NCBI RefSeq assembly: GCF_037996765.1
Contig: NZ_JBBNAD010000003.1
Coordinates: 1-64,000, forward strand
Source: Bdellovibrio sp. GT3
GTDB lineage: Bacteria > Bdellovibrionota > Bdellovibrionia > Bdellovibrionales > Bdellovibrionaceae
Reading direction: 5' to 3'
Length of the DNA: 64,000 nucleotides
How positions within the stretch are numbered: the stretch's first letter is position 1; every line of letters starts with the position of its first letter. A program made the translations under genes and the position numbers. Of the stretch, positions 54,822 through 63,698 are shown piece after piece. The notes under the pieces were generated by a model. That model did no database searches, was not told where the DNA came from, and was given only the letters and a program-made list of their open reading frames with translations.

Positions 54822-55418
54822 ATGGAATTAGTTGATGTCTTTAAAGGTGCTCGCGTCGAAAAGTTTAAACGTGGTGATGTCCTCTACAAAATGGGAGAGG
54901 ATCCACGGAGCATCTACTTTCTGATCGAAGGTTTGGTAGGTCTGGTGGTCTGGAGTGAGTCGGGAAAAGATCATTTGCTCCGTCTATTTAAAAAGAATCA
55001 AATATTTGGGCATCGCAGTTTTTTTGCGCAGGAGCCATATCATGCTTCGGCTACAGTGATCGAAGATGCCACGGTTTATGTGATTTCCAAAGAGGAAATG
55101 CGAGACCGTATGAAGGGAAATTGCGATCTGGCGGAAAAGCTTTTGCAAACCCTGGCGGCGGAGTTACGCCGGGCCGAAGAGAAGCAGGTTGTTTTGACCG
55201 AAAAGGACGTCACTGCGCGGATCGCTGAGGCCGTTGTTTACTTCAAGGATTTTCATCCAACACACTCCTGGACTCGGCAGGAGATTGCTGATTTTTGTGG
55301 AACGACAGCCGCAACAGTGATTCGAACGCTGGCAAAATTTGTTGATGACGGCCTCATTGAACAACGAGGCCGCGAGATCATAATTCTAAATAAGGATGAG
55401 TTACTGTCTCAAGGGTAG
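54822..55418 (+). CDS. Crp/Fnr-family transcriptional regulator
   Basis: A 198-aa protein with an N-terminal cyclic-nucleotide-binding fold (GDVLYKMGEDPRSIYFLIEG) and a C-terminal HTH (WTRQEIADFCGTTAATVIRTL). It lacks the Fnr cysteine cluster, so oxygen sensing by Fe-S is not expected. It stands at the edge of the sulfur cluster and overlaps the 3' end of the MBL gene by 18 nt; it is the natural candidate to regulate that cluster. Confidence 0.85.
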   Translation: MELVDVFKGARVEKFKRGDVLYKMGEDPRSIYFLIEGLVGLVVWSESGKDHLLRLFKKNQIFGHRSFFAQEPYHASATVIEDATVYVISKEEMRDRMKGNCDLAEKLLQTLAAELRRAEEKQVVLTEKDVTARIAEAVVYFKDFHPTHSWTRQEIADFCGTTAATVIRTLAKFVDDGLIEQRGREIIILNKDELLSQG

Positions 55419-56267
55419 CTTGACGTAACTGACGCCGTTGTCTTCAGGCTCTGGTAAATGCCCTGCGCGGATGTTGATCTGAATACTGGGCAACAAAAGC
55501 TTGGGAGCGCTTAAAGCAGTATCCCTGTTTTTTCTGAACGCCACAAATTCCTCTTTTGTGGTGTCTTCTTTTAGTTGAATATTCTTTTCCTTTTCCTCAC
55601 CAACTGTTGTTTGGAATTTTAGTTCGCGTCCCTCAGGCTGATAGTCATGACAGACGAATACCCGCGTCGTGTCTGGCAGCGTGTAGATTCTCTTTGTGAT
55701 GGAATCAAACAGGGCGTCGGCACTGCCGGCGGGAAAGTCACAGCGACCAGTACCGGAATCCGGCATGAAGATCGCGTCACCAGTAAACAGAGCATCCTCG
55801 ATAAGGTAGGAGGAGCACGCCGGCGTGTGACCTGGTGTAAAAAGAGTTTTAATTTTTAATGAGCCGGCCTGCAAGATTTCCTCGTCCTTTAAAAGAATAT
55901 CGAAGTGCACTCCGAAGGTATTAAAGTCTTTGGTCAGATTGAAGACAGGATTGAATAGTCGCTGAACTTCAAGGATGCGCTCACCAATGGCGACTTTTAT
56001 TTCAGGATAGATTTTTTTAATGAGCTGCGAACTGGAGAGGTGATCTGCATGGGCATGGGTTTCCATCACAAAGTGTGGCTTAAGCTGAAGCTCATTCAGA
56101 TATGAAATCACTTTATCCATTGATCCTGTGGATAGCTTTGAGCTGCCTGGATCATAGTCCCAGACGGGATCGATGATCACCGCATCCCGGGTTTTCGGAT
56201 CGTGAACTACATAGGTCAATGTCGATGTGGCTGAATCAAAGAAGTGTTGAATTTGGATGTTTTTCAT
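55401..56267 (-). CDS. MBL-fold persulfide dioxygenase-like enzyme (copy 1)
   Basis: A 288-aa metallo-beta-lactamase-fold protein: METHAHADHLSSSQ (the His-x-His-x-Asp-His site), FTPGHTPACSSYLIED, FTGDAIFMPDSGTGRCDFPAG, and VCHDYQPEGRE are the ETHE1/Blh persulfide dioxygenase pattern. It oxidises glutathione persulfide to sulfite in the cytoplasm. It is highly similar to the gene at 59950. Divergent from the rhodanese operon; the gap has a GGCCA-N11-TGGCC inverted repeat (56339-56359). Confidence 0.88.
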   Translation of the reverse strand: MKNIQIQHFFDSATSTLTYVVHDPKTRDAVIIDPVWDYDPGSSKLSTGSMDKVISYLNELQLKPHFVMETHAHADHLSSSQLIKKIYPEIKVAIGERILEVQRLFNPVFNLTKDFNTFGVHFDILLKDEEILQAGSLKIKTLFTPGHTPACSSYLIEDALFTGDAIFMPDSGTGRCDFPAGSADALFDSITKRIYTLPDTTRVFVCHDYQPEGRELKFQTTVGEEKEKNIQLKEDTTKEEFVAFRKNRDTALSAPKLLLPSIQINIRAGHLPEPEDNGVSYVKLPLRQ

Positions 56268-56400
56268 TTTGAGACTCCTTGCTTATGGGTCCTCGTATTT
56301 GTTTTAGATTAGGTTTTTCCCAAAGGAATCGTTATGTCGGCCATCATAATGGGCTGGCCACGCATGATTTAGGATCAAAAGAGTCAAAAGGAGTTTTTTT

Positions 56401-56712
56401 ATGCGTGAGATAATATGCGAAGAACTAAAGAAAAGGCTGGGCCACATTCGCATTGTCGATGTTCGCACACCAGAGGAATTCACGGGAGAGTTGGGACATA
56501 TTCACAACTCAGAGCTGATCACCCTCGGGCCGGATTTGGAGTCTTTTTTAAAAGAGCAATCCAGAGAACAGGAGATTGTCTTTGTCTGCCGTAGCGGTGC
56601 GCGCTCGGGTCAAACGACTCTCCTTAGTGAAGAACTTGGATATGTAAACACTTACAATTTGGTTGGCGGCATGCTTCGTTGGAACGAACTAGGCTACGCA
56701 AAGGAGAGATAG
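56401..56712 (+). CDS. Rhodanese-like sulfurtransferase
   Basis: A 103-aa single-domain rhodanese with VDVRTPEEF and the active-site loop VFVCRSGARS; the Cys is the persulfide carrier. First gene of the operon with YeeE/DUF6691/TauE; the stop touches the next ATG without a gap. RBS aaaggag. Confidence 0.9.
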   Translation: MREIICEELKKRLGHIRIVDVRTPEEFTGELGHIHNSELITLGPDLESFLKEQSREQEIVFVCRSGARSGQTTLLSEELGYVNTYNLVGGMLRWNELGYAKER

Positions 56713-57135
56713 ATGATGCAGTCAATACTTTCAGCCTTGAGCGGAGGCGCTTTGATTGGTTTAGCGGCCTCTTTGATGTTGATTCTGAATGGCCGGGTCA
56801 CCGGCATCAGCGGGATCGCGAATGGGCTGTTAACAAAAAATAAAGGTGATTACCTATGGCGATTCGCCTTTATCGGTGGACTTGTTTTAGGTGGTGCAGT
56901 GCTGGGGCAGGTAATGCCGCAAGCTTTGGAGAGTACGATTTCACGCGAGACCTGGGTCATAGCCTTGGCGGGCGTGATCGTGGGTTTTGGAACGGTCTAT
57001 GGCAGTGGTTGTACGAGTGGTCATGGTGTTTGCGGGATATCCCGTCTTTCACCTCGTTCTCTGGTGGCTACCGCGGTGTTTATTGCTATCGGAATGTTGA
57101 CAGCAACAGTTTTGAAAATGGTTGTGGGGTTTTAA
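56713..57135 (+). CDS. YeeE/YedE-type sulfur-compound transporter half (copy 1)
   Basis: A 140-aa protein with four TM segments and the signature GSGCTSGHGVCG, whose cysteines carry thiosulfate in TsuA-like proteins. It is half the length of a fused YeeE; its DUF6691 partner is encoded directly after it without a gap. A second ATG follows the first. Confidence 0.85.
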   Translation: MMQSILSALSGGALIGLAASLMLILNGRVTGISGIANGLLTKNKGDYLWRFAFIGGLVLGGAVLGQVMPQALESTISRETWVIALAGVIVGFGTVYGSGCTSGHGVCGISRLSPRSLVATAVFIAIGMLTATVLKMVVGF

Positions 57136-57576
57136 ATGAAAAAGCAAAATCATATGAGAGTGGGAGTGGCCTTGGGGGTGGGTTTTTTATTTGCCCTGGG
57201 GTTGGGAGTTTCCGGAATGACTCAGCCCCAAAAAGTAATTGGATTTCTGCAACTGGGTGAAGGCTGGGACCCGTCGTTAATTTTTGTGATGGTGGGGGCT
57301 ATTCCGGTTAATGCATTATTCTATTTTCTGTTTAAGAAAAAACAGAGTCCACTGTTAGATACCAAGTGGCATGTGCCCACCTCACGCGAGATTTCCAAGC
57401 CGTTGGTAATCGGAAGTGCGCTTTTTGGATTCGGATGGGCATTGGGAGGTTACTGTCCCGGGCCGGCGTTGACTTCGGTTGGCAGCGGTTCTCAGGCGGC
57501 AGTGATTTTTGTTGGTGCCATGTTCGGCGGAATGATTCTGCATCGTTTTTATCAACGCTTGCAAAGTTCAAAGTGA
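57136..57576 (+). CDS. DUF6691 YeeE/YedE partner (copy 1)
   Basis: A 146-aa membrane protein with SGMTQPQKVIGFLQ and FGFGWALGGYCPGPAL, the DUF6691 hallmarks with a conserved Cys. It makes the second half of the transporter. Strongly similar to the gene at 61247. Confidence 0.85.
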   Translation: MKKQNHMRVGVALGVGFLFALGLGVSGMTQPQKVIGFLQLGEGWDPSLIFVMVGAIPVNALFYFLFKKKQSPLLDTKWHVPTSREISKPLVIGSALFGFGWALGGYCPGPALTSVGSGSQAAVIFVGAMFGGMILHRFYQRLQSSK

Positions 57577-57583
57577 GGAAGTC

Positions 57584-58366
57584 ATGGAATTGTTGGGATA
57601 TGTAGGTGCAGTCGTCATAGGTCTATCCCTGGGGCTTTTGGGTGGAGGAGGCTCCATTCTGGCAGTTCCATTGTTGGTCTATCTGTTTAAAGTTCCTGCG
57701 GGGACTGCAACTTTCTACTCACTTTTTATTGTGGGGTTGACGAGTGCAGTGGGGTTTGTCAAAGCGGCTCAAGCCAAACAAGTTAATTTATCCGCGCTGG
57801 CTGTATTTGCGATTCCAAGTATGGCCGGAGTTCTGGTGGTTCGTCGGCTGATTTTGCCGACCGTACCGACCGTTGTGGATTTTAGCGTGGGGTCGATCAG
57901 CAAGGATGCACTTATTCTGATCGCTTTTGCGGTGGTCATGTTAATGGCCTCAGTGGCGATGATCAAACCTCGCGCCAAGGAAACCTCGCAGCAAAAAGAT
58001 CCTTTATGGATTTCGGCCGGAAAGGCCTTAAGTGTTGGCGCCGTAACCGGATTCGTAGGGGCCGGCGGCGGGTTTCTTATCGTTCCGGCATTGGTGGTTA
58101 TGAATAGCTTACCGATGAAGATCGCGGTGGGAACATCACTGGGAATTATTGCCCTCAACTCATTCTTTGGTTTCTTCAGTGATGCCATCGGTGGAATGAG
58201 TGTGGACTGGAGTTTTGTTTTAAAGATCTCCGCTCTGGCGGTCGTCGGAATTGTGTCGGGACAACAATTAGGAAAAAGAACCTCCGACACCAAGTTAAAA
58301 CCAATGTTCGGAGTCTTTGTTTTGATTGTAGGAGCAGCAATACTTTTAGCGCAGTTACTTTCGTAA
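57584..58366 (+). CDS. TauE/SafE-family sulfite exporter
   Basis: A 260-aa protein with eight TM segments, GLLGGGGSILAVPLLVYLF near the start and VTGFVGAGGGFLIVPALV in the second half, the two repeats of TauE/SafE. Probable export of sulfite made by the persulfide dioxygenases. Last gene of this operon. Confidence 0.87.
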   Translation: MELLGYVGAVVIGLSLGLLGGGGSILAVPLLVYLFKVPAGTATFYSLFIVGLTSAVGFVKAAQAKQVNLSALAVFAIPSMAGVLVVRRLILPTVPTVVDFSVGSISKDALILIAFAVVMLMASVAMIKPRAKETSQQKDPLWISAGKALSVGAVTGFVGAGGGFLIVPALVVMNSLPMKIAVGTSLGIIALNSFFGFFSDAIGGMSVDWSFVLKISALAVVGIVSGQQLGKRTSDTKLKPMFGVFVLIVGAAILLAQLLS

Positions 58367-58379
58367 GGTACGGACTTAC
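58367..58379 (+). repeat. 13-nt inverted repeat, left copy
   Basis: ggtacggacttac. The reverse complement stands at 59902-59914. The two flank the DEAD-box gene. The first nine bases also occur after the dnaK terminator (54732-54740). Confidence 0.6.
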
Positions 58380-58397
58380 CTCCCAGGTAAGCCCGTA
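58369..58397. terminator. Hairpin between convergent genes
   Basis: tacgg-a-cttacct pairs with aggtaag-c-ccgta around a ccc loop (12 pairs, one mismatch). There is no T-run, but its place between two stops suggests termination. Confidence 0.5.
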
Positions 58398-58407
58398 TTG
58401 GGCAGTC

Positions 58408-59811
58408 TTAGCGTTTCTTGAATGGCGACTTGCGGGACGCTGGTTTTCCGTTTGCGGGCTTGCCAGTGCTTGGCTTGCCTGAGCTGGATTTAGCAGATGA
58501 CGACTTTGAAAACGGCGTCTTGCCTGAAGGTTTTCCTTGAGCGGATTTCGCCGCGAAAGGTTTACCTGTGGATGATTTTCCAGTCGCCGGTTTTCCCGTC
58601 ATTGATTTTTTATCACCAGATTTATGGCTGGCTTTTTTAGGCGCCGAGCCTGGTTTTCCTTGAGCGCGGGGATGTGTGTTATATTTTGAGCGATCGTAAT
58701 TGTCGGATTTGCGTCCCTCAAGCTTGCTGATCAACGGCTCATCGCGCTCGGTGACCAAGTTGATGACGGTTCCTTCGCGGCCAGCGCGGGCTGTGCGGCC
58801 TGCGCGGTGAAGATAGTTATCCATTTGTTTTGGTAAGTGGTAATTGATCACGCGATCAACGTTTTCAATATCCAAACCGCGTCCTGCCAGGTCCGTGGCA
58901 ACCAAGAATTTGATTTCGCCTGCGGTAAATTTTTTTAAATTAGAACGACGATCGTTCTTTTCCATTTCGCCACGATACAAAGCCACGGCATGTCCCTTGG
59001 CTTCCATTTCCTGCGCCAGCTTGTCGCATTGTTCGCGGGTGTTGGCGAATAGGATTGTGCCGCCTTCGACTTTTTGTTTTAGCAAGCGATCCAATTGCTC
59101 CCAACGATTGCCGTCTTTCACAATCAGATTTTTGGTCGTCAAAGTTTTAACGACCTTGCCACTGCCAGAGCTTTTGACAACTTCAGCACTGGAGAAAATC
59201 TCCTCCATCAAATCCTGTACTGTTGGAGACATGGTTGCAGAAAACATAGCCGTTTGCACATCCTGAGGACACGCATAGTAGGCTTTGTTCGACATATCCA
59301 GGAAGCCCTGATCCATCATCTGGTCAGCTTCGTCAAAAACCAACATACAAACGTCAGTCAAATTGATCTGATCCAGATCCATCAGCTGTGAAAGGCGTCC
59401 CGGTGTTGCCAACAGGATTTCAAACACACCGGAAACATTTCGTTTGGCCTGTTCCATTGCCATTCCACCCAGAGCGGGACGGACACGCAAACGAGTGTCA
59501 TGGGTCAAAGTTTTAAAGACTTTTGAAACTTGTTCTCCCAGTTCGCGGGTAGGAACTAAAACCACCGCGCGTGGGGAGGACTCCGCCGTCACCGGGTGGC
59601 CTTCCTCTTCAAGTTTTTTAAGAAGGTGCAGCATTGGCAATGCATAGGCCAATGTTTTACCGCTTCCAGTTTCAGAAATTCCCACCACCGATTGGCCGCC
59701 CATCAATAGCGGAATAGTGTTGCGCTGAATTTCTGTGGGTTTGGTAATACGTTTCTCGGTAAGGGTTCTGGTTAAAGAGGGGATCAAGCCAAAGTCTGCA
59801 AAATTATTCAT
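58408..59811 (-). CDS. DEAD-box RNA helicase
   Basis: A 467-aa helicase with PTEIQ (Q motif), SETGSGKT, PTRELGEQ, DEAD, SAT, and HRAGRTAR motifs in normal order, followed by an 80-residue basic tail of GKPSTGKP/KSSSGK repeats likely to bind RNA. It resembles RhlE-like proteins. It lies between the two sulfur cassettes and is unrelated to them. Confidence 0.92.
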   Translation of the reverse strand: MNNFADFGLIPSLTRTLTEKRITKPTEIQRNTIPLLMGGQSVVGISETGSGKTLAYALPMLHLLKKLEEEGHPVTAESSPRAVVLVPTRELGEQVSKVFKTLTHDTRLRVRPALGGMAMEQAKRNVSGVFEILLATPGRLSQLMDLDQINLTDVCMLVFDEADQMMDQGFLDMSNKAYYACPQDVQTAMFSATMSPTVQDLMEEIFSSAEVVKSSGSGKVVKTLTTKNLIVKDGNRWEQLDRLLKQKVEGGTILFANTREQCDKLAQEMEAKGHAVALYRGEMEKNDRRSNLKKFTAGEIKFLVATDLAGRGLDIENVDRVINYHLPKQMDNYLHRAGRTARAGREGTVINLVTERDEPLISKLEGRKSDNYDRSKYNTHPRAQGKPGSAPKKASHKSGDKKSMTGKPATGKSSTGKPFAAKSAQGKPSGKTPFSKSSSAKSSSGKPSTGKPANGKPASRKSPFKKR

Positions 59812-59901
59812 GGGGGCATTCTATCATACTCTGTGGTGAGGCCAATCTGAATTGTGCCGGCTTATGTTATCTTGTCTTCTGACGCGCATTTGCTACCAAA
59901 A

Positions 59902-59914
59902 GTAAGTCCGTACC
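59902..59914 (-). repeat. 13-nt inverted repeat, right copy
   Basis: gtaagtccgtacc is the exact reverse complement of 58367-58379, on the other side of the helicase gene and just ahead of the second sulfur cassette. Confidence 0.6.
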
Positions 59915-59949
59915 CTTAGAATTTGGGCATATTTTACAGTGAGGAATTG

Positions 59950-60813
59950 ATGGCTATAGAGGTGAAGCATTTCTTTGATCCGGCGACGTCGACGATTACC
60001 TATGTCGTGCATGACCCCAAAAGCCGGGACGCCGTGGTGATTGATCCCGTTTGGGACTACGATCCAGCTGCTTCAAAGTTGTCCAATAAGTCATCAGAAG
60101 CGGTATTGGCCTATATCAAGGAACAAAATCTTGCCCCGCGCATGATCCTTGAAACCCACGTTCATGCCGATCACGTGACGGGGGCGCAGTTTTTTAAAGA
60201 GCGTTTTCCTGAGGCTCCATTGTGTATTGGCGAGCGTATCACGACAGTGCAAAAGATTTGGCGCGATATGTATGATCTGGATGCAAAAACCGACATCCAG
60301 GGAAAAGTTTTTGATCGCCTGTTAAAAGAACATGAAGTCGTGCAGGCCGGAACTTTGCAGTTTAAGGTGTTCTTTACCCCGGGACACACGCCTGCGTGTT
60401 CGTCTTACCTGTTTGAAGATGCTCTGTTCACTGGCGACGCACTATTTATGCCGGATTCAGGAACAGGCCGTTGTGATTTCCCAGGTGGATCGGCCAAGGA
60501 TCTGTATAACTCAATCACCACGAAAATCTATTCTTTGCCAGAGACCACGCGCATCTTTGTTTGCCATGACTATCAGCCCGGCGGGCGCGAGTTCATGTGT
60601 CAAACATCTGTGGGCGATGAAAAGAAGTCAAATATTCAACTCAATGGCACGACGTCGGAAGAACAGTATATCGAGTTCCGCACTAAACGTGATGCAACTC
60701 TGGCGACACCGAAATTGTTGCTGCCAAGTTTGCAGATCAATATACGCGCGGGTCGTTTGCCTGAGGCTGATTCGCAAGGCAAAAGATTTTTAAAGATTCC
60801 AGTGATCGACTAG
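59950..60813 (+). CDS. MBL-fold persulfide dioxygenase-like enzyme (copy 2)
   Basis: 287 aa from ATG 59950 (gtgagg RBS). LETHVHADHVTGAQ, FTPGHTPACSSYLFED, GDALFMPDSGTGRCDFPGG and VCHDYQPGGRE. By eye well over half of the residues are identical to copy 1. It leads the second cassette (YeeE, DUF6691). Confidence 0.88.
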   Translation: MAIEVKHFFDPATSTITYVVHDPKSRDAVVIDPVWDYDPAASKLSNKSSEAVLAYIKEQNLAPRMILETHVHADHVTGAQFFKERFPEAPLCIGERITTVQKIWRDMYDLDAKTDIQGKVFDRLLKEHEVVQAGTLQFKVFFTPGHTPACSSYLFEDALFTGDALFMPDSGTGRCDFPGGSAKDLYNSITTKIYSLPETTRIFVCHDYQPGGREFMCQTSVGDEKKSNIQLNGTTSEEQYIEFRTKRDATLATPKLLLPSLQINIRAGRLPEADSQGKRFLKIPVID

Positions 60814-60822
60814 GAGAAACAC

Positions 60823-61245
60823 ATGCAGGAAAGTATTGTGATGGCATTGGTTGGAGGCGTGATTATCGGAGTTGCGACCTCGTTGTTGTTGGTTCTGAAC
60901 GGCCGCGTGGCTGGTGTCAGCAGTATTTTGAATGGCTTGCTGGAAAGATCCCCTTACGAATCCGAATGGAAGTGGTTCTTTGTTTTTGGGATGTTCTTTG
61001 CCGGTATGGTGATGAATCAGTTTCATCCGGAATATTTTTCAGTCGACGTGAATCGCTCATCGCTGATGATCATGATTGCCGGGTTGTTGGTGGGCTTTGG
61101 CACCTTGATGGGAAGTGGCTGCACCAGTGGGCATGGTATATGTGGCGTGGCCAGACTGTCGGTGCGCTCCATCGTGGCCACGATTTGTTTTATGATTGCA
61201 GGTATGGTCATGGCGAATTTCCTGCGCCACGTTGTGGGGTTGTAA
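60823..61245 (+). CDS. YeeE/YedE-type sulfur-compound transporter half (copy 2)
   Basis: A 140-aa protein with GSGCTSGHGICG and the same length as copy 1 (56713). Nine nt after the MBL gene with aggaga RBS. Confidence 0.85.
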   Translation: MQESIVMALVGGVIIGVATSLLLVLNGRVAGVSSILNGLLERSPYESEWKWFFVFGMFFAGMVMNQFHPEYFSVDVNRSSLMIMIAGLLVGFGTLMGSGCTSGHGICGVARLSVRSIVATICFMIAGMVMANFLRHVVGL

Positions 61246-61246
61246 A

Positions 61247-61696
61247 ATGAAAAGACTGGCAGATATTCGCAACTGGTCGGCATTGTTGGTGGGAGTTCTA
61301 TTTGCGGTGGGTTTGTCTATTTCAGGCATGACTCAGCCCAAGAAGATTTTGGATTTCTTAACTTTCGGAGCCGGTTGGGATCCAAGTTTGTTGTTTGTAA
61401 TGATCGGTGCGGTACCTGTGTACATGATCACCTACCGTTTGGTTCGTGGTCGCAAGACACCGGTTCTTGATACTCAGTTCTATATTCCCAAGAAAACAGA
61501 AATCACCAAACCACTTATCGTGGGCAGTGTGATCTTCGGATTTGGTTGGGGACTGGGTGGTTATTGCCCGGGACCTGGCTTGGTTTCATTGGGAACTGGT
61601 TCAGTCACCGCAATTGTTTTTGTCTTCAGTATGATGTCAGGAATGTTGATTTATCGCATGTACGAAAGATGGATCGAGCTGCGCAAAAAGAATTGA
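61247..61696 (+). CDS. DUF6691 YeeE/YedE partner (copy 2)
   Basis: 149 aa from the ATG MKRLADIRNWS, directly after the YeeE stop. SGMTQPKKILDFL and FGFGWGLGGYCPGPGL match copy 1. Confidence 0.85.
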   Translation: MKRLADIRNWSALLVGVLFAVGLSISGMTQPKKILDFLTFGAGWDPSLLFVMIGAVPVYMITYRLVRGRKTPVLDTQFYIPKKTEITKPLIVGSVIFGFGWGLGGYCPGPGLVSLGTGSVTAIVFVFSMMSGMLIYRMYERWIELRKKN

Positions 61697-61747
61697 CCGA
61701 TAATCAAATGAGAATAGGATAAAAGCTCATTCTGAAGGAGCTGTTCT

Positions 61748-63685
61748 ATGCATAATGAAGTTTATCCTATCAATCCTTCCCTCGAAAAAAACGCGCTGAT
61801 CACTCCGCAAAAATACAAAGACATGTACTCCCGGTCTGTTCAGGATCCCGAGGGATTCTGGGCGCAGGAGGCCGAGCGCCTGCACTGGTTTAAAAAATGG
61901 GACAAAGTTAAAAACACCTCTTTCAAAAAACCAGTCAGTATCAAATGGTTTGAAGGTGGAAAGCTGAATGTGGCCTATAACTGCATTGACCGTCATTTGG
62001 CGACCAAGGCAGAAAAGGTTGCATTGATCTGGGAAGCTGATGATATCAACACAGCTTCAAAAAAAATCACTTACAAAGAGCTTCATCAGGAAGTCTGCCG
62101 CTTTTCCAACGTTCTTAAAAAAATGGGTGTGAAAAAAGGCGATGTCGTGACCATCTATATGCCGATGATATTGGAGTCCGTGTATGCAATGCTGGCCTGT
62201 GCACGCATTGGTGCCGTTCACTCGGTGATCTTTGGGGGCTTTGCGCCGGATTCCATCAGCGACCGCGTGCTGGATGGAAAATCAAAGTTCATTATCACTG
62301 CGGATTCCGGTTTCCGGGGTGGCAAAACAATTCCTTTGAAAGACAATGTCGACAAGGCTGTTAGCAAGGCAGGAATTGTTGAAAAAGTTCTGGTCGTAAA
62401 ATACTCCAAAACAGATGTGCAGATGAAAGAGGGCTTGGACGTCTGGTACCACGATATGGTTCAGGGTGTGAGCGATCAATGTGAAGCCGAGCCCATGGAT
62501 GCCGAAGATCCATTGTTCATTCTTTATACTTCCGGCTCCACTGGAAAGCCTAAAGGAGTTCTGCACACCACAGGGGGATATCTTTTGTGGGTAAGTGTCA
62601 CTCACCAATACGTCTTTGATTGTCAGGATAAGGATATTTACTGGTGCTCTGCCGATGTCGGTTGGGTGACGGGGCACAGTTACATCGTCTACGGACCCCT
62701 GGCAAACTGTGCGACGACTTTGTTTTTTGAAGGCATTCCGAATTACCCGACACCGTCACGTTTTTGGCAGATCGTTGAAAAGCACAAAGTGAATTTGTTC
62801 TACACGTCACCGACAGCTTTGCGCTCGTTGATGCGTGAAGGGGAAAAATGGGTGAAGGGCTGTGATCGTTCTTCGTTAAGGATTTTGGGAACAGTGGGGG
62901 AGCCGATCAATCCGGAAGCCTGGGTCTGGTATTACGAAGTGGTTGGCGACAGTCGCTGTCCGATCATGGATACGTGGTGGCAGACTGAAACTGGTGGTTT
63001 CATGATCACACCGATGCCTGGTGCCACTCCATTGAAGCCGGGTTCTGCGACGTTGCCTTTCTTTGGTGTGCAGCCTCATTTGCTGACACCAGAAGGTGGA
63101 AAAATTGACGGTGCTGGTGAAGGAGTGTTGGCAATCGCCGATTCCTGGCCGGGACAGATGCGCACGGTCTTTGGTGATCACAAGCGCTTCGAAGAAACTT
63201 ATTTCTCCACATATCCTGGTTACTATTTCACCGGTGACGGATGTCGTCGCGATGAGGATGGCTATTATTGGATCACGGGGCGTGTGGATGACGTGATCAA
63301 TGTATCGGGTCATCGTTTGGGTACGGCTGAAATTGAGTCTGCTTTGGTGGCAAATCACAATGTGGCAGAAGCTGCAGTCGTGGGGTACCCGCACGATATT
63401 AAAGGTCAGGGGATTTACGCTTACGTGACCCTGAAGACCGGAATCACGGCGACTGAGGAACTTCAAAAAGAGCTGATCCAGACAGTTCGTAAAGAAATCG
63501 GACCGATTGCGACCCCGGATTTGATTCAGTGGGCGCCTCGTTTGCCGAAGACCCGCTCTGGAAAAATTATGCGTCGTATTTTGCGAAAAATTGCCGAAAA
63601 TCAACCAGATCAACTAGGCGACATTACGACGCTTTCTGAGCCGGGCGTGGTTCAGGAGCTTGTAGACAACCGCATGAACAAGTGA
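61748..63685 (+). CDS. acs: Acetyl-CoA synthetase
   Basis: A 645-aa ANL-family enzyme: [66 protein letters not shown] and [11 protein letters not shown], the last with the regulatory acetyl-lysine. It activates acetate. RBS gaaggag. Confidence 0.96.
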   Translation: MHNEVYPINPSLEKNALITPQKYKDMYSRSVQDPEGFWAQEAERLHWFKKWDKVKNTSFKKPVSIKWFEGGKLNVAYNCIDRHLATKAEKVALIWEADDINTASKKITYKELHQEVCRFSNVLKKMGVKKGDVVTIYMPMILESVYAMLACARIGAVHSVIFGGFAPDSISDRVLDGKSKFIITADSGFRGGKTIPLKDNVDKAVSKAGIVEKVLVVKYSKTDVQMKEGLDVWYHDMVQGVSDQCEAEPMDAEDPLFILYTSGSTGKPKGVLHTTGGYLLWVSVTHQYVFDCQDKDIYWCSADVGWVTGHSYIVYGPLANCATTLFFEGIPNYPTPSRFWQIVEKHKVNLFYTSPTALRSLMREGEKWVKGCDRSSLRILGTVGEPINPEAWVWYYEVVGDSRCPIMDTWWQTETGGFMITPMPGATPLKPGSATLPFFGVQPHLLTPEGGKIDGAGEGVLAIADSWPGQMRTVFGDHKRFEETYFSTYPGYYFTGDGCRRDEDGYYWITGRVDDVINVSGHRLGTAEIESALVANHNVAEAAVVGYPHDIKGQGIYAYVTLKTGITATEELQKELIQTVRKEIGPIATPDLIQWAPRLPKTRSGKIMRRILRKIAENQPDQLGDITTLSEPGVVQELVDNRMNK

Positions 63686-63698
63686 TAGGTTTCCGGGC

